Positions 23,022-34,627 of a stretch of DNA of 64,000 bases are shown here, in pieces; position 1 is the stretch's first letter, and every line of letters starts with the position of its first letter. Where the stretch lies: positions 1 through 64,000 of the forward strand of contig JALBUN010000017.1 in NCBI GenBank assembly GCA_025174535.1. The letters run 5' to 3'. This DNA is from Cantharellus purpuraceus. Its lineage: Eukaryota > Basidiomycota > Agaricomycetes > Cantharellales > Hydnaceae. A model generated the notes under the pieces. It was not told where the DNA came from. It searched no databases and was given only the letters and a program-made list of their open reading frames with translations. A program made the position numbers and the translations under genes.

Positions 23022-24611
23022 CAACGTCCTCTCCTCCAAGGTGGTGGCAGAAAGACGCAACTACTTGGTCAGCTGTTTTATGTAACCAGTTGCTATCGAT
23101 GCACGTGTTAGCCACGAAGCCTGAATAAAGAATTCTATTTGTCGACCGCACATTCTGCTTCCTCTTTATAACGGAAATCCAACCCCTTTTGGTTCTGCAA
23201 GTACACGACACTCTTCGTAAAACATCATCACTGTCAATTTCTGTCGAGATCTGGCACAACAATTTCGACAGACTGTGCCGAACGCGCAGCCATCGCAGTG
23301 ATGCCCACGTGTCTCTACGTTCCACGAAAGAACAAAACGACCCTTGCAAAGCAAACCCTATATACGCCCGATATCGGGAACTTGTTTGCTTCAAGTAAAA
23401 TATCTGCCCTACAATCGATGGAGCTTTGGAGTGCAATAACGCGTGCGTTGTTTACTGTAATCTTTCGCAGTATACAACAGATGACACGTCTGTACTGTAT
23501 CCCGAGTCAGAACCACTGGTGTACGCGTGTTCATTGATATGAGGTGAGACGTGCCGATCTCTCCTTTCTACACCCGCGCGCAGTATCTTAGATCCGCCCG
23601 GTCTCGTATAAACTTTTCAGAGGGATAGGCTACGACGTGCCAAGACGAGACATCACGGCCGTCCCCTAAGGAATTGTTCTACGGCTGATACATTCGCAGT
23701 AGTACGGCCACATTGTACACCATCCACAGGGGTACAGACCAAACTTTGGCCCACATGCGTGTCGGATTTCGAGTCAGGGCGATGGACAGCGTATGCGTGT
23801 CCGAGACTCATGATGAGAAATACACGCTTCCATGTCTCCACGTCTAATACTAAGTCTACTCTTAAATTTAGCGAAGTTCTTCGACACCTCGAAGAACACC
23901 GCCCTTCTCTGAGTTTGCCATGAGCAACATACAGAATATGTATGTCATGAAACTGACATTTGACACATCCACGATAAACTCATATTAACACATGTACTAT
24001 GTTCAATTTCTGTGACGATGAAGTCTGCGTGTCTGAAGGCTGGACCTGTGTCAATTTGGTTCTCCCTTGTGGCCGTCAACGTCAGTTTCCTTGGCATGAT
24101 TAGATTCTTGTATGTTTGGCACACTTGGGGGCATGCCTACGGTAGGGCTTGACTCTGGCACATAGTCCATGAACACTGCATGGTGCGAATCAAAACAATA
24201 TGCCATTCACAACATATGTCTCCTTGCTTATTATGACGATAACATGATTATTGGTGACACGAGTTTCAATCACTGCTCACCTGCCACTGGCGTACACTGT
24301 TTGTACTGTACTGTCTCATTGCACTTGCGCAACTTGATAATTGCCCCAGACCAAATTTGGTTGATGCACATCCCTTCTTCATGGTTAGATGCAGTCTCTA
24401 ATGCCCCGGTGCGTCAATCGTTTTGTCCAGCGGTCCGTTAATCCAACCAACTGTGTTTCCTCAAGCGAGGCTGAGCCAGAGGTCGGCTTCATGCTTTCCA
24501 TACACGGTATAGGTATTAGGTATTGCAGGATAGGTGTTATGATATCCACCAGGTTCAACTCAGCAAACAAAGCCCAAGTCCGCTCAACACACGAGTAACA
24601 GTTCCCTTGTA
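23022..24611. other. Gene-free interval before the DUF6533 array
   Basis: 1.6 kb without a recognisable gene. ORFs of 60-90 codons occur on both strands without domain features. The REEP promoter should lie within the first few hundred bases. Confidence 0.4.
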
Positions 24612-26349
24612 TTACGGCTTGTCAGCAGACATTTCTCTTGCCCCATGCATCCTTTTCAACGGCCCGTCGCGCCGATCAACAGACATGCTTCTAGCCCTAT
24701 GAGTCAGTTCAAAAACCTCATCATGCTGGACCCTGGTGAAAGACTCCTCAAAGTCACGGGAAGCCTGCTGATCCTGAGCAAATGACATTTCACTAATAAA
24801 CGGTCTGCTCGGTGACCACGTCACATTATCTTGTGATGCAGCGTTGCGCAGGTTTAGCAGTATGCGTTTTATCAAGATGACGTGCAACACCCTGTGCATA
24901 CTGAGGACGGCATCAGTTCAGAAAAGGTTGCCTGGGAGGCTTAAGATTATGATGTACTCACGAAACGAGCGGTGCCCTGTTTGGCTACATAAGTAGTTAG
25001 TGCGCGGAGTACACTTGGGATCTGGCGTGCCGTACCATGATAATGAGCGTTATCATGTTTACCACCGAAAATCCTTCGTCGTATCAAAGAAATGCACCAC
25101 TCTAGGTGAACACCCCGACTTACCGAACAGGCAAACGTAGTAGACTATTCCTATTTTAGAATATCAGTTTCAGTGTACGCTAATGGAATTATGTACATGG
25201 ATCTCACCATCTCGCCAGAGCGTCACGTACAGTTTAGATGCATACGAACCTCGCGGTACTATAGGGTTTTAGCAATGTAGCTATCGAATGGCTAATATCT
25301 CGACTCACAATTGCTCCGAGTAATGTAGAGCGTCAAGCCCACGGTAACTACGCATCAAGGTTGATTTTCAGACGCCAAATATGTACTGCGCTGACATACT
25401 AGATTCCAGGACGGTGAGTGTTAGGTAGCCTACAAATCCGGAAGCCTTGACACCCTTGAGTAAGACACAGTTAAGGGTCCTTGGAGATAGCCGTGGAATA
25501 ACTGTTAAAGGTGAGGACGGCCATACGGTGTGATATCAGAGAATAACGGACACTGGATTGATTTTATACTAATGTCAACAACAAGAAGTAAGATCAGTTG
25601 GGCTACAGCCCAGGTGGCCGCAAAGATAACGGCCAGCTTCCGTGTTCTTCCCCAGATCGCCCAAGTCCTATACACCAAGACAGCTTGGTCGAAAGGAAGG
25701 TGAACAGTCCATCCTAGGCATCTGAGGAGAACCAACCTTCTGCAAGGGACATTCCGCACACCAGCATCCCTAAGAGCCACAATACGTAAAAGCCTCTCCA
25801 AACAAAGGTTGGTGTTGAAGAGTGTGGCTCACATATTCTAGCTTTATAACGCCTTGCACAGCTTTGAAGGGAGGGTGCTGTGCCTCCTGGATCTGGTGAC
25901 ACCGCTCAGTGTGTACGCATCGGGTGAACTGGATGGGAGGAACGCACAGTCCATGTAGATGTTCATACCAGTCTCGGCAAAAGCCAGGTATGGAGTTAGC
26001 AAGTAGAGCACCTTTCCTAGGCTCCAGGGAGCGGGCCAGACGAGACTGGTCTCGAGACTCAAAGTTAGGATGTGGTCATAGACCTTTCAAGAGAACCGTA
26101 GGCATAAATTCCATCTGGGTGGCGAGCGTATATGGCGTACCAACATCACGAAGCTGCATACTGAGTTGTAAAGTGGTTAGTGGAGCGGTACAGCTATTAT
26201 TCATTCTACATACCATCGAAGTACTAGAACCAGCAGACGTCGCATCAGAGTACGAGTAACAGGAGTTAGAGAATCAGGCCCACTGTAACCAGCACGGTGG
26301 ATGTGAGAGCTGAAATGGCCAACTGTGCCTCCATTGCGATATGTGTCAT
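24612..26349 (-). CDS. DUF6533 membrane protein, paralog 1
   Basis: Fourteen minus-strand exons can be joined in phase: 26349-26290, 26223-26214, 26160-26141, 26083-25948, 25892-25833, 25769-25737, 25683-25552, 25501-25400, 25347-25309, 25258-25208, 25150-25124, 25073-25036, 24984-24962, 24900-24612 (1020 nt, 339 aa). Exons 2-4 give YFDVCSFVML then VYDHILTLSLE and SLVWPAPWSLGK, the DUF6533 signature of basidiomycete multi-helix membrane proteins of unknown function. A second conserved block is AVLVYRTWAIWGRTRK. The C terminus starts MHRVLHVILIKRILLNLRNA and ends in a polar tail with two RSMS/REMS units. The 63-nt intron 25832-25770 has no in-frame stop and could be retained, adding 21 residues; paralogs with stops there show that it is an intron. 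It lies divergent to paralog 2, separated by the foldback repeat. Confidence 0.82.
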
Positions 26350-26681
26350 AGTGAACCAGCGACAAGCAGTATCAAGTCATGGGGATCAAGTTGCCGTTGA
26401 AAAAGAGGGAAAGGAAAATCCCCTTAAGAAGCTCGAAGGGCTTGTGCGCTTGTGGTGCACCGACATCATAACTACTATTACATGAACTGCCTGGTGAGAT
26501 ACAATTAAATGAATTGGAATGCACTGTACATTGTATTGGTTTCTAATGCTTTTCAACCTGAAGTGTCATACTTGCGTAATTTGCACCAGATTAGTGTGCT
26601 CCGTCAAAGGCTACGCGGAGAAGGGAGCAATTTCCCTATAGATGTCACGCTTAAGGCTTGATTGGACTGGACTCAGAAACG
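26350..26681. other. 5' flank of DUF6533 paralog 1
   Basis: About 330 bp up to the foldback repeat; expected to hold the promoter of paralog 1. No motif stands out. Confidence 0.4.
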
Positions 26682-27327
26682 TTACAACCGTTTGCATTTG
26701 GCTTTGCACTCCGACGCGCGGCGCATTTTTGGTGTGGTTGACAGCACTGGAATTTTCCACTCCAATGCTTGAAATTTGACATTAGATAGCATAATAAAAA
26801 TTTGATAGTTAAAGACTCTCGAAGAACTTTTAGCCTGCCGACCCTTGATTCCCGCACTGTTGCGCAAGGCCCCGGGGGAGTCTACTCATATTTTTCCAGC
26901 ACATCTAGGCCACTTTGCATGGATGGTCCTTTCTCAAACTGTCGATAACACCATTCCCTGAATTTTTTCGAAGAGATTTTCTAAGCTGGTGTGTCCAAAC
27001 TTTGACCATTAATCTCTTCGACAAAATTCATGGAATGATGTTATCTACAGTTTGAGAAAGGACCGCCCATGCAAAGTGGCCTAGATGTGCTGGAAAAATA
27101 TGGGTAGGCTCCCCCAGAGCCTTGCACAGCAGTGCGGAATGGAGGATCAGCAAGCCAAAAGCTCTTGGAGAGTCTTTAGCTATCAACTATAGGAACAGTT
27201 TTTATTATGCTATCTAATGTCAAATCTCAAGCATTAGTGTGGAAAATTCCAGTGCGGTCTGGCTGTCAACCGCACCAGAAATGCACGGCGCGCGTCGGAG
27301 TGCAAAGTCAAAGGCAAACGGCTGTAA
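26682..27327. repeat. Foldback element: two ~310-bp inverted arms
   Basis: The left arm (26682-26985) is followed, after a ~25-bp spacer, by an inverted copy of itself (about 27010-27327) with scattered mismatches and small gaps. Shared blocks include CCGTTTGC near the outer ends, GCACTCCGACGCGCG, ATTTGACATTAGATAGCAT, CCACTTTGCATGG and TCGAAGAGATT near the centre. The ORFs that start MLSNVK on either arm are mirror images of the same sequence and not genes. It could be a foldback/MITE transposon, or an inverted duplication that could make hairpin RNA. No target duplication was seen. Confidence 0.75.
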
Positions 27328-28178
27328 GAAAAAGCCGAGGGCGTTCACAAATTCGCGTCCGCTGGGAAAATTACCATGACCGCTTGCCATGGCAGAGCGA
27401 CCATTAGTCAGCGGCCTGGACTCTACAGAAACGTAAGAATTAAGGACACCGCGGCAGAAAAGGTGCGCGTAACAAGCGAATTCCTCCATCTCGGTTGCGT
27501 TTCTTTTATTTCACTCCTCTTTTATTTCTCCGCCCCCGCCCTTTCACTTTCCTTGGATATGGGCTGTCGCATCCTCAAGTACGGTAATCATTTAATTTTT
27601 CGTTAGCCAATTACCTTCGCCCAAGTCTGAGTTTCAGGTGGATAAGTGATATGAGCGTCTCTCTTTTTGCCTTACGATTCCGTCCTGTAATCTTGCTTTC
27701 TTCCTTCCTCGTCTTGTCTTGACAATCCATGACCATTGCATCAAGCCTTCATATGTATCGACACGTTCGAACGCAGCAGGTGACTTCCCTGGTACAGTGT
27801 GCCAATTGCCTTGACTACAGCTGAGTTCAGACCTCGATTCGATTTAAATTCCGGTGGGAAAGGCGTAGTAAACCACCAATGGTCTGCATTCATCACTTCC
27901 ACCTACCACCTGTACAATGTCTCAGCAACGCATCTGGTATAGGTATTACTTGCGCTCCTGTTGAGGGTAGACACGACAAATGGAGATATTTGCGCGCGGT
28001 TCGCTTGTAATAGACGGTGTTCCCGATTGTTCGTAACCGATGTTGGAGTGCCAGAATACAGTCGCCAAGGTTTATCGATTGTCTCTAGTCACTACTAGAC
28101 GCGGTGTGATCGCAACCCCCACGACTTCACTCAACTCCACTGACTGACCATCGGTCAGTGCGATATAACCTTCCCGCA
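27328..28178. other. 5' flank of DUF6533 paralog 2
   Basis: 850 bp with no gene recognised. A pyrimidine-rich tract lies at 27495-27560. The promoter of paralog 2 should be in the right part. Confidence 0.4.
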
Positions 28179-29844
28179 ATGGAGGCGCAGTTGGCGATAC
28201 AAGCTCTTAAACCCAACATACTGGCTGCAGTGGGTCCGAGTCTCTGGATTTAACCATGATTTAATGTCGTGTCTGTTGATTCTAGTATTTTGATGGTGTG
28301 CAGGACTGCAAGAATTGTTATGACCGCACTGACTAGTACAATGATCATCGATCAGTATCTAGCCTCGCAATGCTGGTACGCCACATATGCATGCCACCGT
28401 AATGAGGCCTGCGCTCACGGGTTTTTTCACAGATCTACGACCACAGTCTGACGATGGGTCTTGAGATTAGTCTCATCTGGCCTGCTCGTTGTGATCTGGG
28501 AAAGGTCCTCTACTTTCTGATTGCATATATAGCTTTCGCAGAGAGCAGCATGAACCTTTTTATGGACCGTATGTTCTCCTTTTCAATCTACTGGCCAAGG
28601 CTGAGGTCTTGCCAGGTCCGGGAGGTGTAGCAACCTCTCTTCGTACTTGTACAAGAATTTTCAAAGCTAGGATATGTGTGTTACACTCTTGTATCGCTTC
28701 ATGAAATCTTTACGCGTCGTTGCTCGCTCAGGGATGTTGTCATGCGGATTATCTCTTGCAGAATGTTGGTCCTTTACGAAGGTTAGTATGGCATACTGAT
28801 CTTTCGACCCAGTTGTCTTGGTGTACAGGACATGGGCGATCTGGGGAAGGACCCGGAGGCTGGCCATTATCTTTTCTGTTGTCTGGGTAGCAACGCAAGT
28901 GGTTATACTCGTTGTCGCTGACCGTAGTTTGCAACCAGTTCAATGTACGTCACATTCCCACAAATGCACAATGCTAGTCCAATCTTCCCGTGTTTTGACA
29001 GTTATTCCGAGGCCATCCCCAAGGAGCATCAATTGTGTTCTATTACACAGCGTGGGTGCAATCGCGTTTGTAGATTACTTATTGCTCGCAATCATCGAGT
29101 CTAGTTTGTCATCCTAGCCTTTGCTTCGCTTTTAAAACTAACTCATCTTTCACCGCGGGATAGCCATCTTGGGATTAACTTTGTACATTCTTCGGAGCAA
29201 GTGTGAGTGCAGATTTGTAGACGGCCTTGTCCTTGTTACTAGGTACTCTTCACAGTACAGCGGGGCTCGTCGAGCCTGTACATGACACTCTACAGAGATG
29301 GTGAGAGCACATCCTTGTTTCTCCATTGTCTGTTGGCTGATGACGCACACTTTCTACAGGGATTCTCTTCTATGCCTATCTGTTTGGTATGTCAATCAAC
29401 ATCCTTCAGAATCAAGAGTGGCTTTGACGTTCGAAGGCTTCTCTGTGGTGAACATCATTACAATTGTTGTCACGGTGCGACATGACGTATCTCTGGATGT
29501 ACCCACATCCTGACCAGTCGATATGTAGCCAAATCTGACACCCCTGGTACCGTGAGTCCATCATAAACATACGTTTCGGAAACGTGAGTCTGAAATGGTT
29601 CCGTATTATCAGCATACACCGGATACTACACGCCATCCTGATAAAGCGCATAATGCTGAACTTGCGCAAAGCCGCATCGAAAGACAGTGTAAACTGGTCG
29701 CCAAGTACACCGTTTATTACTGACATGTCATTCGCCTCTCGTGATCAGCAGCCATCCATTCATAACCAGCCTGAGGAGTCCACTGTCCAACACGATGGGG
29801 CTTTTGAAATGGCGCACATGACTAGGAGCACGTCTGATAATTAG
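28179..29844 (+). CDS. DUF6533 membrane protein, paralog 2
   Basis: The only paralog on the plus strand. Exons in phase: 28179-28229, 28286-28295, 28356-28375, 28433-28568, 28616-28675, 28732-28764, 28813-28944, 29002-29103, 29164-29202, 29256-29300, 29360-29386, 29437-29474, 29529-29551, 29613-29844 (948 nt, 315 aa). Micro-exons 2 (10 nt) and 3 (20 nt) encode YFDVSSLAML. Exon 4 gives IYDHSLTMGLE and SLIWPA; exon 7 gives VLVYRTWAIWGRTRRLA; exon 14 starts with the family C-terminal motif IHRILHAILIKRIMLNLRKA. Most exons have exactly the length found in paralog 1. Function unknown; several hydrophobic helices predict a membrane location, possibly receptor-like. Confidence 0.83.
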
Positions 29845-30891
29845 CACAAGTCGCTAGACGTGATGCACAGGGGAATGAGAGTCTACTGACCAGCTGTAAC
29901 GCACATATACCGATCTATGGACACAAATATTTCCTACTTTGCTCCTATTATTATCGCCTGTGTCAACGAGCCCTCGACGTCCCATTTAATTTTCATTGAG
30001 GAGTCGCAAATCTACAGTACCAGAGTAGGACTTCGAGGCGACCTTAATGTCCCTATTCTAGAGTAAGCGAGCGAGAGCGAATGCGGTGACCACTCTACGT
30101 GAGGTGTCAATTAGTCATATATTATACATATACAACATTTTTCGCTCTTTCCTGTCTCGTCAGCAAATACCGGGCCGGGCCAGCCCTTGTCTCCAATATC
30201 AGTAGACCGAAGTTGCCATCGTCCTTAGGGATATCCTGCCATATACTATCATAATAATTACCAGACCAGGGGGTACTTGGAAAGATTGACCCAGCCACAT
30301 TGAAGGGGACACGAATGAGGGGGAAAATTCAGTTGGATACGTTGGGACGCTAAGGCATCACTTGTGATAGCGCCCGAATGAACCGAGGTGAATATGAGCT
30401 GCACCCTACGATGTACATGACGACCATTCAAGGCACTGACAACAATATTTCTGCGACCAGAACCTGGGGCCACCGCGGCCAAGATTTATCATAGTCAGGA
30501 ATTACTGCACGTTAGAAGTTTGGATGTGTGGAGCATTTTCAAGTCAGCATCGCATGTTACATTGTGGTGGAACTAAAATAACAACTACGTCACGTCTTTC
30601 AAAGTTCTGCGTTTAGTTTAGTGCACACATGCTCAAAGGTCCTTGGTTGGAATCCTTAGGCAATGCCTGATCACTACGATGAATACTCTAAGCTGGTGTG
30701 ATACCTTGCCAGGAATCGAAAGCTAATCTATGAGACAGATCAGTGGTAGGCTAACTGGAGTTCTGATCATCATAAGTCTATGCCCAGTAAAATGAGTTTG
30801 ATAGCTGTGACAACTACAACTGTCAGATGACTCTATTACATACTGACTAACAATACATTTGGCATCTCATCGTGTCATTTTTTGTTGGAAG
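29845..30891. other. Interval between DUF6533 paralogs 2 and 3
   Basis: 1 kb at the convergent 3' ends of two paralogs; no gene or repeat was recognised. Confidence 0.4.
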
Positions 30892-32567
30892 TCACACTTG
30901 GTGTTCCAACGGTTGCCTCCTCCTAGACGCCAATTCCACTGACTCGGTAAGGGGGTCAAACGATTCCCGGATGTCATGATGAAGGTTTTTCTGATCCTGG
31001 CTGGTGAATGATATGCTGCTATTGTGTGGTCTGCTTTGAGAATAACGCGTACTATCTCGCGATGCGGCGTTGCGCAGATTGAGTAGGATGCGTTTCACGA
31101 GGATGGCGTGCAATATCCTATGTATGCTGGAGGCAGTGAAAACTTAGATAAACATGATATTGGCAGTTTTGTTACAGGGTACCCACTGAGCCAGTGGTGT
31201 TAGATGAGGCTACATTTAAAAAGTTAGTACACATAACCGGAAGTGTGACAGCCATACCTCAACAAAAAAAGATATAATATTCGCCACAGAAAATCCTTGG
31301 AGATGTCAAAGTGATGTACGGTTCTGGAAGTAATACTCTGACATACCAAGCAGATAACAGTAATGCAAAATCCCTATGGAAATTCAGTAGTTAGCGAAGC
31401 ACGAACACTGACAAGAAACAGGGGTGAGATTGACTCACCATCTCTGTAGAGGGTCATGTGCAGCGCCGACGTTCTCCGCCATGCTGTGGAGTGTATGAGG
31501 ATACGAGTAACGAGGGGACAGACGGTTGTACCCACAATTCCCGCGAACTATGTACACAGTCAAGCAGAGAATTACTATGCAAGAGGGTCAGAAAATACAA
31601 ACATGAATGCACAAATAAGGCAACTTACTGGATTCGACGATCGTGAGCATTATATAATCTACAGAGGCGACGGAACCTATGCTTTTTGATATGAGACAAT
31701 TGGGACTTTTTGGAGTTGGTCTTGGCGCAACTATTGGAAAGAAGGGAAATTTAAGATGGAGTGCACATCTCTGAAGAGCTCGACGTACATTGAACGGGTT
31801 CAAGGCTAAGGTGAACGATGAAAAGTACGACTGCTATTATTGCAGCCCAGAAGGAAGAGAATATAATGGCCAGCTTCCGTGTTCTTCCCCAAATCGTCCA
31901 TGTCCTATGCACCAGAACGGCTGTGTCGAGGAGAAGATCAGCGTGCCAAAATCCAGTGAACAATGAACTAACATTCTGCAATCAGTAACCCTATCACTAG
32001 CATCCCTGGAAGCGATACCACTTGAGGGTTATACCAAGATATAGATATAAAAGTGTGGCTTACAGGTCCTAGCCTTGAAAATTCTTGAACAAAGGAGAAC
32101 AGAGGATACACCTTTCGGAACTGTCAATCAATCAATCAAAAAGCACGATAACAGACTACAGTGAGAAGAACATACGGATTATAAAGATGCTTAAGCAGCT
32201 GTCCACAAAAGCGAGATACGCTGTCAGAATGTATAACACCTTTCCTATGCTCCAGGGAGCAGGCCATATGAGACTGATTTCAAGACTTATCGTAAGGCTA
32301 TGGTCATAAGCCTGTCGAGGATGCGTGAGCACAAGACCATTTACAGTGACATATGCGTGGCATACCAACATAACAATGCTGGATACTGATTCTCATTGTC
32401 AGTACGGTCACAAAACAACGATGGCATGGCTCCACACACCATCAATGTACTATAAATTTAGAAGTGTCGTTAACGACAGAGTACGAAAACCAAAGAACTA
32501 GGCTCACTGAAGAGACTCTGTTATTCTCGAGAATTGAACCCTCGTCTGAGAGAGTTGTCATTGTCAT
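30892..32567 (-). CDS. DUF6533 membrane protein, paralog 3
   Basis: The same 14-exon plan as paralogs 1 and 2 can be followed from ATG 32567 (a second in-frame ATG is at 32561) to the stop at 30892, giving about 318 aa. Landmarks: micro-exons encode YIDVSSIVML, exon 4 AYDHSLTISLE and SLIWPAPWSIGK, exon 7 SVLVHRTWTIWGRTRKLA, exon 10 ends in LYRDG, exon 11 encodes ILHYCYLLG, and the last exon starts IHRILHAILVKRILLNLRNA. All introns looked at have GT-AG ends and no frame break was found. The C-terminal tail differs from the other copies, so it is not under the same constraint as the helices. Confidence 0.8.
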
Positions 32568-33763
32568 GAGAGAGGAGCGACCATTGCAAGATAATGTCAC
32601 TCTGATGTCACTGATTTAACTCTCGATCAGCCGTAATCTCGTGTGTTGCACTGTGAGCCCTGAGTCTTGCGCGGCGCTAAAAACGACCGTTCCCATTCAG
32701 CACTGTGTATATTCATAGAAGAGTGCTTGTTTGGCCAGAGTTAGGCGATGTGTATGGGTACCCTCGGATTGGAATTCTCAGGGCACATGGACAGACAGCG
32801 GTGTACTTTCATGCACTGTCTGCGTTTTGTGCATCTTGAGAAGATTAGTGAATCGGGCCGGCCTATTCTGTGTGGTCTTCTCTTAGTTGGATTAGGGAAA
32901 ACCGAGGAAAAACAACCAATTCGGCATAGCCGGCGCCTAAGAGTGTGGAAGACGATCGCGACCGATCATGGGTAATCGGACCGAAGTGAGATGATCATCA
33001 GTCTAATACAAGCCTACTAGAAGTTCTTTTACTTTGGTTCGCCTGCTCACGAATTGCTCGAGATTTTATCACAATTCAGTGCAGGAGTGAATCTGCTCAG
33101 TCACGGTACCTGTGCTACACTTTGATGTCTCTCGGGGGCAACTGGCGCGTTTGTTTGGCTAGCGGTGGTCCCTTGATGCCCCAACGAACGATCATCTTGA
33201 ATATTCCGGGCATCAGAATAACCCTAAAACCTGTTTGACAACCGCGATCAAGGGTGCTTCGCTGTCCCCTCGTCTTTGCATATGCAGCGAGAGGCGGGAG
33301 AGCCTCGTAGTCCATGATAGAAGTCTCGATTAGTCACGGTCATTTCCTGAAGAATATGCAATGCTAAGCGTGCAGAGTGGCCAAACCGGGAAACGTCTGG
33401 ACTACGGCAAAGAACGGTGTTCTTCATCCGCCGGCGAAGCATCAATGATTTCAGGAGTGCGTGCGGTATCTTAAGCATGTGCATTCTAGATATTACAGTA
33501 ATTCTGATGGCAGTGGGTCTGCAGTCCGATAATAGCATATGTAATACGTATATATACATTTAAACAAGGGATGCTAACGGTATGGCGCAACCAGTGTGTG
33601 CAGGTGCCGAAAGGGAGTCAAGTAAAATGATATACTATCAGAAGGGATGGCATACAGATTCAACCAGAAATCACACTTTTACTCGATTCCTGGAAGGTGA
33701 TCACCACATTGTAACAGTGTATATTTGATTGTCATAAGGCTCAACATAACGTCTGTCCCTCAA
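32568..33763. other. 1.2-kb interval without clear genes
   Basis: ORFs at 32748-32975 (+) and 33115-33559 (-) show no family features and no convincing splice partners. Probably intergenic, including the promoter of paralog 3. Confidence 0.35.
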
Positions 33764-34235
33764 TCAATAGCGGCTCACTTCGTGTGCGTCTCCGATGATA
33801 CGCCAGCTTGCACGGGAAGCGCGTCTCATAGTGATGAGTTGGATGGCGTCAACATCCACAGCATCCGCATAGTGGTGCATAACAGCAACCGAGACTGAGT
33901 CGCCACTCGCAACACGCTGAACCTTCTCCAAGACCCCATCGACCCCATCCGCACGCACCACTTGAAGCTGCGTCAGGAGCCCGTCCCTCATCCATCATAT
34001 TATGTGGCCCCACAACCTGGGAACGCCGCTCCACCGTGCCAGAGACAACTTTCAGCGAGTGCACCAACTCGGCACTCATGAGAGGAATCCCATCCATATT
34101 CCTTCTAATCAGTCTAGGGTGATGAGTCGTATCTATTTCTCGATGCACAGGATCTGGCAGCCATGGTGGATAGCTGTAGGAAGGTATTGCAGGATTGTTG
34201 AGGTGTAGGGTCGGAGGCTCCGTAGTGGCTCGCAT
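33764..34235 (-). CDS. Small hypothetical protein, two exons
   Basis: Minus-strand frames 34235-34017 and 33967-33764 join across a 49-bp GT-AG intron without breaking phase and give 140 aa. The N-terminal half is Pro/His-rich (PSYSYPPWLPDPVHREID). The C-terminal half looks like a compact domain: VDGVLEKVQRVASGDSVSVA and DAIQLITMRRASRASW. I recognise no family. The good intron and even amino-acid use support a real gene, but the start is only the first ATG of the frame. The large DUF6535 gene lies 390 bp upstream on the same strand, and no shared pathway is evident. Confidence 0.5.
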
Positions 34236-34627
34236 CAGTGTCAGTAGTGGATGGCGATGACGAAACAGGTGTTATTTGCACGTATCAAGGTCTGTGAGGC
34301 ATTGGATACCGTTGTGAGGCAATGTGGAGGAGTATTGGGGTTATATGACACGCATCGACTTGCACTTTTGTTGTGAGGCTGCGTATTATTGTTCCAACTT
34401 CAATAACAGGTGACCATCAGCGACTGTATTCGCGTTTACGGGGAGTATACGCGAGAGAACTAGTGGCTTGATCAGTAAGAGCTCAGACGTGAGAATAGAC
34501 CAACCTTAGTATCGATGTGAATAGAATCAGTCCATTAGACATTTCTCCGGGAGGCATTAAGCAATTCGGATATTTGTTGGCGTAGAGCTGGGAGGACCTC
34601 CTTCCAAAACGGGACATCTTGTATGTG
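34236..34627. other. Short interval upstream of the hypothetical gene
   Basis: About 390 bp with repeated TGTGAGGC words near 34290-34380; no gene seen. Confidence 0.4.

Noticed and set aside
22957..23436. 159-codon minus-strand ORF
   Set aside because: Overlaps exon 1 and intron 1 of the REEP gene in the wrong frame and has no domain; the spliced REEP model explains the region.
25770..25832. Read-through of a 63-nt in-frame segment in DUF6533 paralog 1
   Set aside because: All other paralogs carry an intron with stops at this place, so it is treated as an intron; retention cannot be excluded.
26682..27407. MLSNVK ORFs on both strands
   Set aside because: Mirror images of the foldback arms; not conserved as protein.
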